A stretch of 64,000 bases of DNA from assembly GCA_033002965.1 (NCBI GenBank), contig JAURVB010010386.1, positions 38,374 through 102,373 of the forward strand, read 5' to 3'. The stretch is from Piper betle (taxonomy: Eukaryota > Streptophyta > Magnoliopsida > Piperales > Piperaceae). Shown here piece after piece: positions 62,164 through 64,000 of the stretch. Each line of letters begins with the position of its first letter. Positions within the stretch are counted from its first letter, which is position 1. Under the pieces are notes generated by a model. The model was not told the origin of the DNA. It did no database searches and was given only the letters and a program-made list of their open reading frames with translations. The position numbers and the translations under genes are program-made.

Positions 62164-62757
62164 TAAGGCTGTTAAACGAGTGAGTGAGTCAAATTTAACT
62201 TGTGTTTGAACTCGACTCGAATAGTTTAAAGTTTATTCGAATTCGGCTCAAAATCAAATACATTATTAGTTTGAAGTTCGTTCGAACTCGGCTCGAGATC
62301 GAATACACTTAAACAATTTAATTTTAACGAATTCGACCCAGCTCGTTCTTGAGCTCGGAATCGGCTCGATTATAAAGTAGAAAATAACTCACTTAAAAAA
62401 ATGGTGTGGATTAAACCTACGATCTCTAAGTCCTTAACTCGAATATCTCTCATCTAAGCTATCTCACTATTGTGTTATTATATTATATATAAATAAATAC
62501 AAATAATTAAAATTAAACTTATTAATATATATATAATATAATATAAAAACTTTATTATTATATTATTTTATCAAGTAGAGTTCAAGTTGAATTTGAGTTG
62601 AATCGAGTCGAACACGCACTTGCTTAAACTTGGCTCGTAAGATTCGAAGTTTGAATCGAGTTCGAACTCAAACATTTAAATGTTGAGTTTCGAATTGACT
62701 CGAACTGAAGCGTAACGCCAAATACTCACGAGATAGCTCACTTAATTAACAGCCCAA
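62164..62757. mobile_element. non-autonomous hAT-like element, same family as 44473-45378
   Basis: Ends AAGGCTGTTAAACGAG and CTTAATTAACAGCCC form an inverted pair matching the other element's TAGGGCTGCTAA type. The interior has the same CTCGAACTCGACTCGA-rich subterminal text. Candidate eight-base flanks GATGTAGT and ACTATAGT match at five positions only. A tRNA-like segment lies inside, in reverse orientation. Confidence 0.65.
62402..62468 (-). pseudogene. tRNA-Phe-like sequence, second copy
   Basis: On the minus strand: GAGATAGCTTAGATGAGAGA (D arm and A box), ACTTAGAGATCGTAGG, then GGTTTAATCCACACCA. More diverged than the copy at 44975, but the same order and spacing of A-box, anticodon-arm and B-box text. 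Confidence 0.5.
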
Positions 62758-63823
62758 ACTATAGTAAATACACTTTATAGACACAACAACATTTCTAGTT
62801 TTCACATACCTAATATCATTCAAAGTTTTTTTACCAAGTTACGTGTGTATATGTATAATATTAGAGCGAATATGCTGCCCGTGACAAACATTCACTTAAC
62901 CATCTGTTACCTTTTTGATTTTCAACTTCAACTTCAAAGATGTAACATGGAATCTGCAGGTAAACAAAGAGGTCAAGAAATGGGTAGTAATGTCTTCTAA
63001 AATCCCCTCCACGTTTATATCTGGCAGCCATCGAATTGGTGAAAACAATTTAGCATGGAAAGGTAACCGGCCAATGGGCACCAAACTTCGATTTAAGAAA
63101 GAATTGGTTCTTCTATTTCCTCGTAAGCAGATTGGCATATGAGAATACTAGTTGGGTCGTCACTCTTTACTATTCGTGCCTGTAGGACCCGATCATCAAT
63201 GTTTGCGACGATAATAACACCCGACTTGAAGTGTTCGACATTAATGAGTCAACAGGCATGACAGAAGCTGCTTGGAGTTGACACGATGCTCGTGCATTCT
63301 TATCTTTCATCCATATCGTTTCCTGGCGCCCCCACAGCCCGGGATTGCATAATTTTTTATATATCAATTATATTTATATATTTTTTAAAATTTTTTCTAA
63401 GTTCTATGACAGCTGAAATTAATACCACATTACGACAACCTTGGCAATTTAGTTGAACATGTTCACATCTTCAATCTTTTGATGGGCTTCTTCCTATCGA
63501 AGGCTGGTAGTAATAGAGCTAGTGTCAACCTACATATACATGCTTGATAACGATCAAATATCAATTACTGTGGTTGACGATTATGATAGTATATAATTGA
63601 ACTTAACGATGACTGATCGATCAAACAAAAAAACAATAAATGAGGCCGTTGAGATGTGGAGATCTAAGATATTATCTCAGATCTTCATATAAAACACGAA
63701 AGAAGCGGTTCGTAGCTTTCCGTCTTAATTCCCCTTTAAATGCCTTCAACAACCTGTATGGCTCCGGAGGTCTGGGTAATCGACTTATTAGCAAGACATA
63801 ACATATATACACGTACCATTTTT
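62758..63823. other. intergenic, no gene recognised
   Basis: Short frames on both strands at 62896-63142 overlap and have no family motif. The rest is AT-rich without clear borders. Confidence 0.35.
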
Positions 63824-64000
63824 CTATTGGATTAACCAAATAAACTAAATATAAATCTTATATTTCAACACATAAGGATGAGTAGTACTAAACAAATAAA
63901 GAGATTAAACAAGATAATTTTATGTAGAAAATTCCAAATTTAGGGAAAAACTACATGGGACAAACAACCAGATCAAATCTAATATATCACAACTTTGATA
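63824..64000. mobile_element. LTR-like repeat cut by the window edge
   Basis: Starts TATTGGATTAACCAAATAAA and continues with ATTTCAACACATAAGGATGAG and ATGTAGAAAATTCCAAATT, parallel to 16387-16560. The partner end lies outside the window. Confidence 0.55.

Overview
This window is nuclear DNA of a flowering plant. Genes are spread out, have many exons with GT-AG introns and lie in AT-rich sequence full of transposon remains. Every gene I can name is a standard angiosperm family, and no bacterial or organellar gene order is present. I cannot fix the species.

Layout. 1-2 kb: nothing recognised. 2.2-3.2 kb (+): a FANTASTIC FOUR/FAF-like gene. 4.7-12.1 kb (-): a nine-exon VHS-GAT (TOM1-LIKE 5-type) gene with a small LTR element, a solo LTR and a tandem duplication in its introns. 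13.4-16.9 kb: AT-rich DNA with a MITE-like pair and a solo LTR. 17.0-18.65 kb: a large composite inverted repeat. 18.8-24.05 kb (+): a CCCH zinc-finger/SRI-like gene. 25.5-28.4 kb (-): a decayed TRM11 tRNA methyltransferase. 29.1-29.6 kb (-): one exon of a DUF218/YdcF-like gene. 30.3-32.9 kb: LTR-type repeat. 33.5-36.8 kb (+): pyridoxal kinase, twelve exons. 38.5-40.1 and 49.4-50.4 kb (-): two isoprenylated heavy-metal-domain proteins (HIPP). 42.3-46.8 kb: a nest of LTR, Copia and hAT-like elements. 52.7-55.4 kb (-): a 5'-damaged SINA-type E3 ligase. 58.7-61.9 kb (-): a ten-exon alpha-dioxygenase. 62-64 kb: another hAT-like element and an LTR cut by the window edge.

The genes do not form a pathway; they are independent neighbours (endosomal sorting, RNA binding, vitamin B6 salvage, metal or isoprenoid-anchored proteins, ubiquitination, oxylipins). 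The most striking general pattern is that most of the otherwise well conserved genes carry a one-base reading-frame slip (FAF, TOL5, CCCH twice, pyridoxal kinase, SINA, alpha-dioxygenase), while both HIPP genes are clean. At least one slip sits in a homopolymer. That fits residual assembly indels, but real lesions cannot be excluded. TRM11 has so many lesions, including changed catalytic motifs, that it is a true pseudogene.

I found no convincing new multi-gene system. The best leads are a tRNA-Phe-like sequence carried by two hAT-like elements, a composite palindrome with an AT-rich core of repeated inverted motifs, a duplicated splice acceptor plus start codon in the CCCH gene, and the paired frame slips that remove its middle zinc finger. 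Protein identities rest on remembered family sequences; no database search was run.
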